Assembly (NCBI GenBank): GCA_043818215.1
Contig: JBDRGC010000145.1
Span: forward strand, 1 to 17,558
Direction: 5' to 3'
From: JBDRGC01 sp043818215
Lineage (GTDB): Bacteria > Chloroflexota > Anaerolineae > Anaerolineales > UBA11858
Length of the DNA stretch: 17,558 nucleotides
The notes beneath the pieces are model-generated. The model was not told the DNA's origin, did no database searches, and saw nothing but the letters and a program-made list of their open reading frames with translations. How positions within the stretch are numbered: the stretch's first letter is position 1; every line of letters begins with the position of its first letter. The position numbers and the translations under genes were made by a program. Shown here in pieces: positions 7,311 to 13,217 of the stretch.

Positions 7311-7387
7311 GGATTGGTAATTTCCCAGTTTACCATTCCCCAGTCCCCAGTCCCCAGTTTACCAATTTTCCAATTCCCAGTTTACCA
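7311..7387. repeat. Heptamer array of CCCCAGT type (STRR-like)
   Basis: The stretch contains three successive CCCCAGT units and flanking CCCAGTTTACCA and CCAATTTTCCAATT stretches. TTACCAA units here complement the TTGGTA units of the preceding array, so the two arrays could fold back on each other. CCCCAGT is the same unit as the short tandemly repeated repetitive (STRR) heptamers described in heterocystous cyanobacteria (recalled, not searched). Positions 7388-7479, up to the next ribosome binding site, show nothing firm. Confidence 0.82.
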
Positions 7388-7490
7388 CAATGGCAGGGGT
7401 GGGGGTGAAGAAGTGGCAATAATCGGGTAAAATTGTGTGAAACGGGGACTTTCTCGGTACTGTCAAATTCACTAATATTGGAGGTGTCTT

Positions 7491-7676
7491 ATGCCTATCA
7501 ATAAAACACTGTGCGAATTAGAAAGACAAGGCTTTGTCGTCACCAATTTCAAGGATTATAGAAAACTCGTGCGCCACGGCGAGTATGTCTGCAAAGATTG
7601 TGGTCGCGTGGCCCGAAAGAAGCGTAATCTCTGCAATCCCAAAAGACTGTATCCACAGGACAAATCAGCAAAGTGA
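7491..7676 (+). CDS. Small basic Cys-containing (zinc-ribbon-like) protein
   Basis: The 61-residue product is preceded by a strong Shine-Dalgarno (GGAGGT at 7480-7485), which supports it as a real gene. It has CKDC at residues 34-37 and a third Cys at 48 in KKRNLCNPKRL, with another Cys at 8. The pattern suggests a small metal-binding knuckle, but one ligand of a classic four-Cys ribbon is missing. The C-terminal half is rich in Lys/Arg, so nucleic-acid contact is possible (inference). It lies between the repeat-rich mutS2 leader, which is divergent, and the left MITE-like element. No specific function is assigned. Confidence 0.75.
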   Translation: MPINKTLCELERQGFVVTNFKDYRKLVRHGEYVCKDCGRVARKKRNLCNPKRLYPQDKSAK

Positions 7677-7679
7677 AAT

Positions 7680-7840
7680 GGGTGTGTTACATCTCAGTTG
7701 AAAGCGCTGATTGAGCAGTACCTGCACACTTGTCCCTTTGGGATAGGTATACGCCGGAAAAGCATCGGCTGCTCAACCGGCGAACTGTCTTGCTACAACT
7801 CATTCGAAATGCACCCAATTGAAACGCAATCAAAATGCAC
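7680..7840. repeat. MITE-like element, left inverted copy
   Basis: The element begins GGGTGTGTTACATCTCAGTTG and its inner part ends with an imperfect complement, GAAATGCACCC (about 7806-7815), followed by a second degenerate end to 7840. It contains AAAGCGCTGATTGAG, ACGCCGGAAAAGCATCGGC and TGCTCAACCGGCGAA. All three recur in inverted orientation and in the matching order in 8540-8735. It shows no coding potential of its own. Confidence 0.85.
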
Positions 7841-7920
7841 TGGCATATTCTCACAGAAATTGGTAAGATACTGGCACTGGTTGATTTCGCAGCTCACCTT
7901 GCATTAGTGCGCGGAATTGC

Positions 7921-7950
7921 TTGAAACTCATTTCTGATTTTCTTTCATAA
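7921..7950 (+). promoter_or_regulatory. Possible sigma-70-type promoter for the MltR-like gene
   Basis: TTGAAA at 7921-7926 is followed after 18 bases by TCATAA (7945-7950), a weak -10 match. It lies about 60 bases before the ATG at 8008, between the left repeat copy and the gene. The match is by eye and could be chance in an AT-rich stretch. Confidence 0.25.
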
Positions 7951-8007
7951 AGCTATTTTCGGTTATCTCTGAGTGACTACCAAGCAAAACCAACGAGGAA
8001 ATGCATA

Positions 8008-8535
8008 ATGACAGAGAATACTTCACCCAACGATCCAAAAGAGTGGCAAAAGCTGGCTTCAGATTTTCAGCACAAAGGCGACCGTGCCGCGGCTATCTTA
8101 GGGGCGGTTTACCTCGAATCTTATTTGGGGCAACTGATCGCAGGCTTTTTGGTAAAAGACAAAGCTGAAGTTGCCATATTATTAGGTGAGGAATACCCAC
8201 TAGGAAGTTTTAGCGCGCGTATCAAAGCCGCGTACTGCATGGGGCTTATTAGCGCAAACGAGTATAAAGATCTAAACCTGATATTGGCCATCCGGAACAT
8301 ATTCGCCAATGATGTCGATGTTGCCACCTTTGCCGATGATGGCATCCGGGAAAAATGCTTCATGCTCAAAATCCCCCGCGAACTGCTCTTGCCCGGCGAG
8401 ACACGCACCCCGCGGCGTTTGTTCGTATTTGCATCGACCATCCTGACTCAGCACTTAGCCTTGCGCGCTGCTAATGCTGCTAACGAACGCCGCACAGTGC
8501 CCGACGAATTCATGCTGATCGATACCGGTGATTGA
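8008..8535 (+). CDS. MltR (mannitol repressor) family protein
   Basis: The 175-residue all-helical protein matches the MtlR/MltR family pattern. AAILGAVYLESYLGQLIAGFL is at about residues 28-48, PLGSFSARIKAAYCMGLIS at 64-82, and YKDLNLILAIRNIFAND at 86-102. AGGA lies 10 bases before the ATG. In E. coli MtlR acts on mannitol operon expression, but no sugar transporter is seen nearby, so that role is not implied. The IRNxFAH motif typical of the family resembles the RX4H motif of HEPN nucleases. Here the His is replaced: the motif reads R96-N-I-F-A-N101. If the family has HEPN-like chemistry (inference), this member would be inactive. The gene is bracketed by two inverted copies of a MITE-like repeat, which suggests that gene and repeats may have arrived together. 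Confidence 0.83.
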   Translation: MTENTSPNDPKEWQKLASDFQHKGDRAAAILGAVYLESYLGQLIAGFLVKDKAEVAILLGEEYPLGSFSARIKAAYCMGLISANEYKDLNLILAIRNIFANDVDVATFADDGIREKCFMLKIPRELLLPGETRTPRRLFVFASTILTQHLALRAANAANERRTVPDEFMLIDTGD

Positions 8536-8539
8536 AAAA

Positions 8540-8735
8540 GGGTGCGTTTCAAATGATTTGGGTGCGTTTCATTTGATTTGAAGTAAGACATTTCGCCGGT
8601 TGAGCAGTGTCCTGAGTTCATCGAAGGGTAGCCGATGCTTTTCCGGCGTACACTTGCACCGTAACGCAAGTGTACGGGCGACGAAAAACATATCGCTCAC
8701 TCAATCAGCGCTTTCAAATCAAATGAAACACACCC
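8540..8735. repeat. MITE-like element, right inverted copy
   Basis: Terminal inverted repeats GGGTGCGTTTCATTTGATTTG (8560-8580) and its near complement ending GAAACACACCC (to 8735) bound the element. An extra tandem copy of the left end lies at 8540-8559. Inside, read as reverse complement, the order of motifs is the same as in 7680-7840. It has two extra inserts: a palindrome with arms GTACACTTGC (8648-8657) and GCAAGTGTAC (8666-8675), whose core also occurs at 139-160, and about 21 bp around GTCCTGAGTTCATCGAAGG. The stop codon of the MltR-like gene is 5 bases before it. Confidence 0.88.
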
Positions 8736-8866
8736 GATTAAAAAAGGGTGAACTTTGCGCAGGCGCCCCATTAGCATCCATGACCCACACGCCAAAAACC
8801 CACACATCCCGCTTTGGCTCGAAAGGGAGGCGCAGCCACGATTCTAGTTTTTTTTACACCAGCCGG

Positions 8867-9664
8867 ATGTACGCCCAGCACCCTGCCGAGGACGCATCCA
8901 CCCCGGATGTAGAAAACGCCATCTCTGGGGAAATACTGAATCAGATTCTGACCGCCACCAGCGAGGATATGCACCATCTCCCGGATTCCAGCGTCCACCT
9001 TATGGTGACATCTCCACCCTATAACGCCCGCAAAGAATACGACCAAGACCTGACCCTCGAAGAGTACCTGACTCTGCTTCAGAGGGTGTTCCGCGAAACC
9101 TATCGGGTGCTCGTCCCCGGAGGGCGCGCCGGCGTCAATATCGCTAACCTGGGACGCAAACCCTATATCCCCCTCAACGCCTTCATCGCTCAAATGATGA
9201 TCGCAGAGAGATTTCTGATGCGCGGTGAGATCATTTGGGACAAAGGCTCCAGCGCGGGATCGTCCACCGCCTGGGGGAGTTGGATGTCAGCCAGCAACCC
9301 CACTCTGCGGGACGTACACGAGTATATTTTGGTGTTTTCGAAGGGGCGATTCAAGCGCGAGAAGCAGGGGCACGACCCCACCATCGAGCGTGACGAATTC
9401 CTGGAATACACCAAAAGCGTCTGGCATTTCCCCACCCAATCGGCCAAACGAGTGGGGCATCCGGCTCCATTTCCAGTGGAATTACCCCGCCGGTTGATCC
9501 AACTCTACACCTTTGCGGGCGATGTCGTCCTCGACCCCTTCATGGGCAGCGGCACAACTGCTCTCGCGGCGATGGAAACCGGGCGTTACTTCGTGGGCTA
9601 CGAAATCGATGCAGGGTACGCGCAGCAGGCACGGGAACGCATTTGCAGCTATCAGAAAAATTAG
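8867..9664 (+). CDS. Site-specific DNA methyltransferase (N4-cytosine or N6-adenine, beta-type order)
   Basis: The product transfers a methyl group from S-adenosylmethionine to a base amino group. Motif IV TSPPYN (about residue 44 from this start) comes first and the AdoMet-binding motif DPFMGSGTT is near the C-terminus, which is the beta-class order. SPPY favours N4-cytosine, but adenine is possible. The region between, with EIIWDKGSSAGSSTAWGSW and HEYILVFSKGRFKR, is typical of compact type II enzymes. At about 265 residues it is complete. The start is uncertain: 8867 keeps the known core, 8780 is an in-frame alternative, and neither has a good Shine-Dalgarno; anything before 8736 would translate the MITE-like element. 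No partner restriction endonuclease is visible, so it looks like an orphan. The next gene starts 12 bases after its stop. Confidence 0.9.
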   Translation: MYAQHPAEDASTPDVENAISGEILNQILTATSEDMHHLPDSSVHLMVTSPPYNARKEYDQDLTLEEYLTLLQRVFRETYRVLVPGGRAGVNIANLGRKPYIPLNAFIAQMMIAERFLMRGEIIWDKGSSAGSSTAWGSWMSASNPTLRDVHEYILVFSKGRFKREKQGHDPTIERDEFLEYTKSVWHFPTQSAKRVGHPAPFPVELPRRLIQLYTFAGDVVLDPFMGSGTTALAAMETGRYFVGYEIDAGYAQQARERICSYQKN

Positions 9665-9675
9665 GCAACCCTCAA

Positions 9676-10479
9676 ATGGCTACATCATCGGATCATAATT
9701 TCGAGTCTAATCAGCCGACTGATAAGCAGTGGGCACTCGTGGCTGCGATTTTAGTCTCCTTCGGCTGCGCTATCATCGCGTTCACCTTTTTTGCGTTTCA
9801 GATGATAACCTCGTGAAGTGAGGACAAGAATATTCGTGCTACTGAAACCGCGGCCGCAGCAACTGCTGTCGTGGTTGAACGCAGCGCGGCAACCGAGGCC
9901 GCTTCCACTTGGCCGCTGCTGATATTCGACCCATTCGACAACAACTATTACGAGTGGGCAACCAGGGACGTAGAAGATGATTACACCAATCTGACCTTCA
10001 CGCTGGATGACGGCAGATACACCTGGCGAGCCACTGCCAGGCAGGGCTTTGTCTGGCGGGTCTGGCCCAGGTCTGAGGATGTCGATGACTTCTATCTGGC
10101 CATAGATGCTCAAAATGTCAGCGGAAACCGTTATGCCCAGTATGGCTTGATTTTCCGCAATCGCGATGACTCGTACTATTATTTCGAAGTCTGCGATACG
10201 CAGGTCTTCCGAGTGTTATCGTTGTATCAAAATGAGTGGCTCGAACTTATCCCCTCGACATTTTCTGAAGCCATTCGCCCCGGAGATGTCAACCACCTGG
10301 AAGTTATTGTCCGGAGCGATGAATTTCTGCTTTATATCAACGGGCAGTGGGTTGGTGAGACATCGGGCAGCTATCCAGCGGAGGGACAGGCCGGGATGGC
10401 GATTGGATTGTCCAATACGGGAGAGGAATCCACGCTCGTGTTCGACAATTTCGAGATGAGCGCTCCCTCGTCGAAATAA
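9676..10479 (+). pseudogene. Membrane-anchored jelly-roll-like protein interrupted by in-frame TGA
   Basis: Read through, this frame encodes about 267 residues. The cytoplasmic start is MATSSDHNFESNQPTDKQ. One membrane helix follows (ALVAAILVSFGCAIIAFTFF), then an Ala/Thr-rich stalk, then a beta-rich domain. In that domain YAQYGLIFRNRDDSYYYFEV, LEVIVRSDEFLLYINGQWVG and the ending VFDNFEM fit concanavalin/LamG-like folds (the DUF1080 type of pattern, recalled). A TGA at 9814-9816 splits it right after the membrane helix; the frame is otherwise open on both sides. A GTG at 9871 could restart translation but has no Shine-Dalgarno, and would give a protein without a membrane anchor. No selenocysteine hairpin is evident. 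The ATG at 9676 lies 12 bp after the methyltransferase stop. It could be a recent nonsense mutation, an assembly error, or two products. Confidence 0.75.
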
Positions 10480-10520
10480 TCGCGGACCGCTGACCGCCAC
10501 GGCACATAATGTCCCAGAGG

Positions 10521-10580
10521 CCCAAAAAGATTCTTTGGGATTTGCCGGGGTGAGGGATCAGAGGTGGGGATTGGATTATT
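10521..10580. repeat. Short dispersed repeat with weak hairpin between convergent genes
   Basis: CCCAAA (10521-10526) and TTTGGG (10534-10539) form a small hairpin. The 22 bases at 10534-10555 match 13114-13135 with one mismatch, and in both places a GGGGTGGGG-type G-rich run follows. Upstream, 10482-10498 holds GGACCGC/TGACCGC heptamers. The position between convergent genes would suit a terminator, but there is no convincing T-run on the + strand; on the minus strand a T-rich run follows the permease stop (complement of 10587-10600). Confidence 0.6.
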
Positions 10581-10602
10581 CTTACAAAACAAAAAAATAG
10601 GA

Positions 10603-11091
10603 TCAGCCCCCGAAAAACAACTGTGCCGCGCCGCCTGCCAATAATGGAATCCCCAGCCCCAATCCCCAGCGGATGGCGGTGAAACGCCAGCCCATGAAGG
10701 GCAGTTCGAAGGTGATGGTCAACAAGGACTGGGTGGCCCAACTGGTGATGATGGCAACCGCTGGCCCTAGTCCGGCCCCGGATTGGTAGATCACTGCGAT
10801 CAGCGGGAAAATCACATAAGGCCCGCCGGGGAGCAGCATCCCGATGATTTCAGCCAGGATCAGCCCTTGCCACCCTGAATTGGGGCCGATCCACTCTTGC
10901 ACTAGATTAGTGGGTGAGAGCACATTTACGTACCCAACGATGATGAAAGCGGCCACCAGCAAGGCTGCGCTGCGGCGAAGAGTTTGCCATCCCATGAGCG
11001 TGCCCTGACGCAGGCTATTGTCACCGCGCCGCCAGGCGTAGATAAGCAGGCCTACGGCGATGACCCAAAGCGTGATGGTTGCGGTACTCAT
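10603..11091 (-). CDS. Half-size permease, second gene of pair (ArsP/DUF318-like)
   Basis: The 162-residue membrane protein has about four to five helices: TATITLWVIAVGLLIYAW at the start, SAALLVAAFIIVGYVNVL, the region around LAEIIGMLLPGGPYVIFPLIAVI, LGPAVAIITSWATQSLLT, and a C-terminal Gly-rich helix. The PGGPYVxxP motif is shared with the upstream gene, and the two proteins look like tandem copies of one half of a permease of the COG0701/DUF318 group. The Cys-rich motif of arsenical permeases (ArsP) is absent, so the substrate is unknown. Its ATG overlaps the upstream TGA in an ATGA arrangement, implying translational coupling and probably a heterodimer. It is convergent with the interrupted gene at 10479. 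Confidence 0.8.
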   Translation of the reverse strand: MSTATITLWVIAVGLLIYAWRRGDNSLRQGTLMGWQTLRRSAALLVAAFIIVGYVNVLSPTNLVQEWIGPNSGWQGLILAEIIGMLLPGGPYVIFPLIAVIYQSGAGLGPAVAIITSWATQSLLTITFELPFMGWRFTAIRWGLGLGIPLLAGGAAQLFFGG

Positions 11092-11624
11092 GATTTCACC
11101 GTCTCTCGGATGCGCTCGATACTTCGCCCGAAGAACACCTCAGCCAGAAATCCGAGTAGAGGGGGAATGACCAGCGTTATAGCAAAACGTACGATAGTCA
11201 GACGCGGCCCCAGCAAAGCAAATTCCATCGGCAGGCGGGAAAATGACCACAGGTTTTTGGCAGCTACGAAGGCTACCAGCACCCCCAGCCCGGCCCCGGT
11301 GTTCAGGAGTGCCCCTGCAATCGGGTAGTAGACGTAGGGGCCACCGGGTATCAGCGCGCCTCCCAGACAGGCCAAAGCCAGCCCCCGCCATCCGGCCCCG
11401 GCCCCCAGCCAGCGTTTCACGGCCTCTTCGCTAACCAGAGCTTGGATCAGACCGGCGGTCAGGAAGGCAGCAATCAGCAAGGGAATCACACTGAGCAGGA
11501 ACATGCCGCCGGAGAGCAGGCCTTCGAAGGCCATATCTGAGCCGCCGCGCTGCCAGGCCACAACGGCCAGCGCGACAGCGACCAATGCGAGGACGAGCGG
11601 GGTGTAATCACGTTTTTTATTCAT
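11088..11624 (-). CDS. Half-size permease, first gene of pair (ArsP/DUF318-like)
   Basis: The 178-residue product has a Lys/Arg start (MNKKRDY), then helices at about 8-24, 36-62, 82-105 and 108-125, and a last one near 145-165. ALIPGGPYVYYPIAGALLNTG matches the PGGPYV motif of its neighbour. KNLWSFSRLPMEFALLGP takes the place of ATQSLLTITFELPFMGW in the partner, so the pair diverged while keeping length and layout. Full ArsP-type permeases are roughly twice this size, so the two genes may correspond to the two halves. A short GAG is the only Shine-Dalgarno-like element before the ATG. A GTG-rich palindromic region lies upstream. Confidence 0.8.
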   Translation of the reverse strand: MNKKRDYTPLVLALVAVALAVVAWQRGGSDMAFEGLLSGGMFLLSVIPLLIAAFLTAGLIQALVSEEAVKRWLGAGAGWRGLALACLGGALIPGGPYVYYPIAGALLNTGAGLGVLVAFVAAKNLWSFSRLPMEFALLGPRLTIVRFAITLVIPPLLGFLAEVFFGRSIERIRETVKS

Positions 11625-11650
11625 ATTTCTCGAACCTGCTTAAGTGCCCG

Positions 11651-11680
11651 GCGCACTCACGTGCGCAGCTACAAACCAAT
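11651..11680. repeat. 30-bp direct repeat, copy 1 (with hairpin GCGCAC/GTGCGC)
   Basis: This copy and 11791-11820 match at 28 of 30 positions. Each starts with the hairpin GCGCAC-TCAC-GTGCGC followed by GCTACAAACCAAT or ACTACAAACTAAT. Together they bracket the 80-bp palindromic element at 11684-11763, as though it had been inserted within, or duplicated along with, this flank. Confidence 0.88.
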
Positions 11681-11683
11681 ATA

Positions 11684-11763
11684 CCCGAACCTGCTTCAGC
11701 AGGTTTCTCGTAGCAGCATCGAACACCTGCACTTGCGTTTAGGTGCAAGTGTTCATTCGATGT
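11684..11763. repeat. 80-bp dispersed palindromic element, copy 2
   Basis: It matches 93-172 except inside the first hairpin, where CCTGCT/AGCAGG replaces CCTGTT/AACAGG and one loop base differs. Stem changes on both sides preserve pairing. The core CACTTGC/GCAAGTG is at about 11730-11751. A partial extra copy of the left end, CGAACCTGCTTAAG, is seen at 11631-11644, and the right end ATTCGATGT is repeated again at 11769-11777. Confidence 0.92.
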
Positions 11764-11790
11764 AGAGCATTCGATGTGGAGCGTTCCCCA

Positions 11791-11820
11791 GCGCACTCAC
11801 GTGCGCAACTACAAACTAAT
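11791..11820. repeat. 30-bp direct repeat, copy 2
   Basis: Partner of 11651-11680, with two mismatches. It is followed directly by a short heptamer array at 11821-11845. Confidence 0.88.
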
Positions 11821-11845
11821 CTCCAATCCCCAATCTCCAATCTCA
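11818..11845. repeat. Short heptamer array (CCAATCT) at a gene end
   Basis: Four units of CCAATCT/CCAATCC run up to and include the TGA (complement of 11843-11845) of the DUF3048 gene on the minus strand. The stop codon is thus inside the repeat, as also seen for the oxidoreductase and the 2887 gene. Confidence 0.75.
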
Positions 11846-13081
11846 CGGCGTAAAGAACTGGAATCGCCAACCCGGGCTTTCCTCGACGATTTCGGTACTT
11901 ATACCGACAACCTGGAACCAGGTGTTCCCCGGCTTGAGAGGAAAACGGCTGCCGTCATCGTAAGTCAGAAAGATGATATCCTGATCGGCCAATCGTGCCC
12001 AGTTGATGAGATATGCCTGCCCATCGCGGAAGATATAGGCTTTCCCGAAACCGTTGAATTGGATTTCTATCATCTCTGGGGTGTAGCTGTAATACTCGTG
12101 CCGCACCAGGAGGACGACCACGTTGTCGGCGGCGATGGGTTGCTCATTGAGACGATCCGTCAATTGCTCGAAAACTTCGCCCCCCCCCTCATCGGGCGCC
12201 ATATCGTGGTAGCGGTTATAACGTCCGGTGGTTGGGTCATACACCCATTTGTTGTAATCGCCGAAGGAGTAGCGTACAACCAGGCTGTCACCGGGCTGCC
12301 CGTCGGGCGGAATTGGGGTATTGAAAAACAGACCATCCAGGTATTGACGTCCATTGGAAATCCCTTGAGCGTCGAAATATTGGTTGAGTATATCGGTATT
12401 AGTTACCAGATGGTGCCAGGTGTCAGGCTCGATGCGGCACAATGGATATTGAACGACAGGCGGGCATGGATAATCGCTGACAGAGGCCGTGCGGTCAGCG
12501 AAATCGGAGTAGGCGATTCGCCAGAGAATGCGGTAATCGGCGCTGCCATAAGCAAAGAAGGCTTTGTACATTTGCACGATGTCTTCATCGGAGAAACGCG
12601 CCGAACGGATGGGGCCAACCTGCTCGGCGTGGTTGCCGTAGAAGATGGCATTGAAGCGCGTCAGACCGCTCTCGTGATAATACTCGAAGACGTGATCCGC
12701 CAGAGAGAGTCCCCATTGGGGACGGGCGCCGCGGGGGTAGTTGGAAATCTTGATAGAGATGGGACGGCGGTCGAGTATGGCCGGGTCTGGCACGCGAAGG
12801 CCGGTGAGGGGGTTGATATCGGCGGGAAAGTCGATTGGCCCGTACCCCTCCGCGGGGTAGTTTTCAAGGAAATCTAGATTGGAACTTGGCTCTGGGGTCG
12901 GTGTGGCCGTGGGGGATTCCGTCGGGGTGACGGTTGGCGGGATCGGGCTGGCACTCGGCTCCAGGGTGGCAGTAGCGGCCTCAATTACCGTTGGGTTCTC
13001 GTCGGGGGCGGAAACGTCAGCGGTGTTGCAAGATGCTAATGTCAGGGCTAAAATCACGATCAGGGTGATATGTTTTATCAT
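11843..13081 (-). CDS. DUF3048 domain-containing lipoprotein, paralog 1
   Basis: The 412-residue product has a lipoprotein signal with lipobox LTLASC (Cys18) and a Thr/Pro linker to about residue 65. The DUF3048 domain follows, opening with DINPLTGLRVPDPAILDRRP and continuing with ARPQWGLSLADHVFEYYHESGLTRF and GPIRSAR. The C-terminal part has VVVLLVRHEYYS and GSRFPLKPGNTWFQVV, fitting DUF3048_C. The family includes the YerB lipoprotein; its biochemical role is not established to my knowledge. The start at 13081 gives the signal peptide at once and has GGAG 7 bases upstream. Longer in-frame starts would translate the hairpin at 13141-13186. The product is likely attached to the outer face of the cell membrane. 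It is the downstream member of a tandem pair; the linker and the middle of the domain are the most diverged parts. Confidence 0.92.
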   Translation of the reverse strand: MIKHITLIVILALTLASCNTADVSAPDENPTVIEAATATLEPSASPIPPTVTPTESPTATPTPEPSSNLDFLENYPAEGYGPIDFPADINPLTGLRVPDPAILDRRPISIKISNYPRGARPQWGLSLADHVFEYYHESGLTRFNAIFYGNHAEQVGPIRSARFSDEDIVQMYKAFFAYGSADYRILWRIAYSDFADRTASVSDYPCPPVVQYPLCRIEPDTWHHLVTNTDILNQYFDAQGISNGRQYLDGLFFNTPIPPDGQPGDSLVVRYSFGDYNKWVYDPTTGRYNRYHDMAPDEGGGEVFEQLTDRLNEQPIAADNVVVLLVRHEYYSYTPEMIEIQFNGFGKAYIFRDGQAYLINWARLADQDIIFLTYDDGSRFPLKPGNTWFQVVGISTEIVEESPGWRFQFFTP

Positions 13082-13113
13082 CGATGTTCTCCATTGGTAT
13101 TTATTTTTGGCTC

Positions 13114-13186
13114 TTTGGGATTTACCGGGGTGAGGCTCTAGGGGTGGGGGTTTTGGCGGGCGCACGTCCGTCAAAACCCCCACCCC
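13114..13186. repeat. Long G/C-rich hairpin between the DUF3048 paralogs
   Basis: The stem at 13141-13186 pairs GGGGTGGGGGTTTTG with CAAAACCCCCACCCC and continues for four more pairs (one G-T) around a GCGCACGT loop, about 19 pairs in all. It is preceded at 13114-13135 by the short dispersed repeat also found at 10534-10555. It could stop or attenuate transcription between the two minus-strand genes, but no T-run follows, so an intrinsic terminator is not certain. Confidence 0.85.
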
Positions 13187-13217
13187 TGCCTCCTTCCAGG
13201 GGAATTTCCAGAGACCC

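Noticed and set aside
7206..7387. Possible CRISPR array
   Set aside because: Units are only 7-8 bp and contiguous; there are no spacers or longer conserved repeat.
8600..8866. N-terminal extension of the methyltransferase
   Set aside because: Much of it would be translated from the MITE-like element, and the conserved core begins after 8867.
9814..9816. TGA as a selenocysteine codon
   Set aside because: No convincing hairpin follows at the bacterial SECIS distance, and a residue just after a membrane helix is not a usual redox site.
11774..12877. Long open frame on the + strand
   Set aside because: It is antisense to a DUF3048 gene with clear motifs, has no family pattern and begins in repeats.
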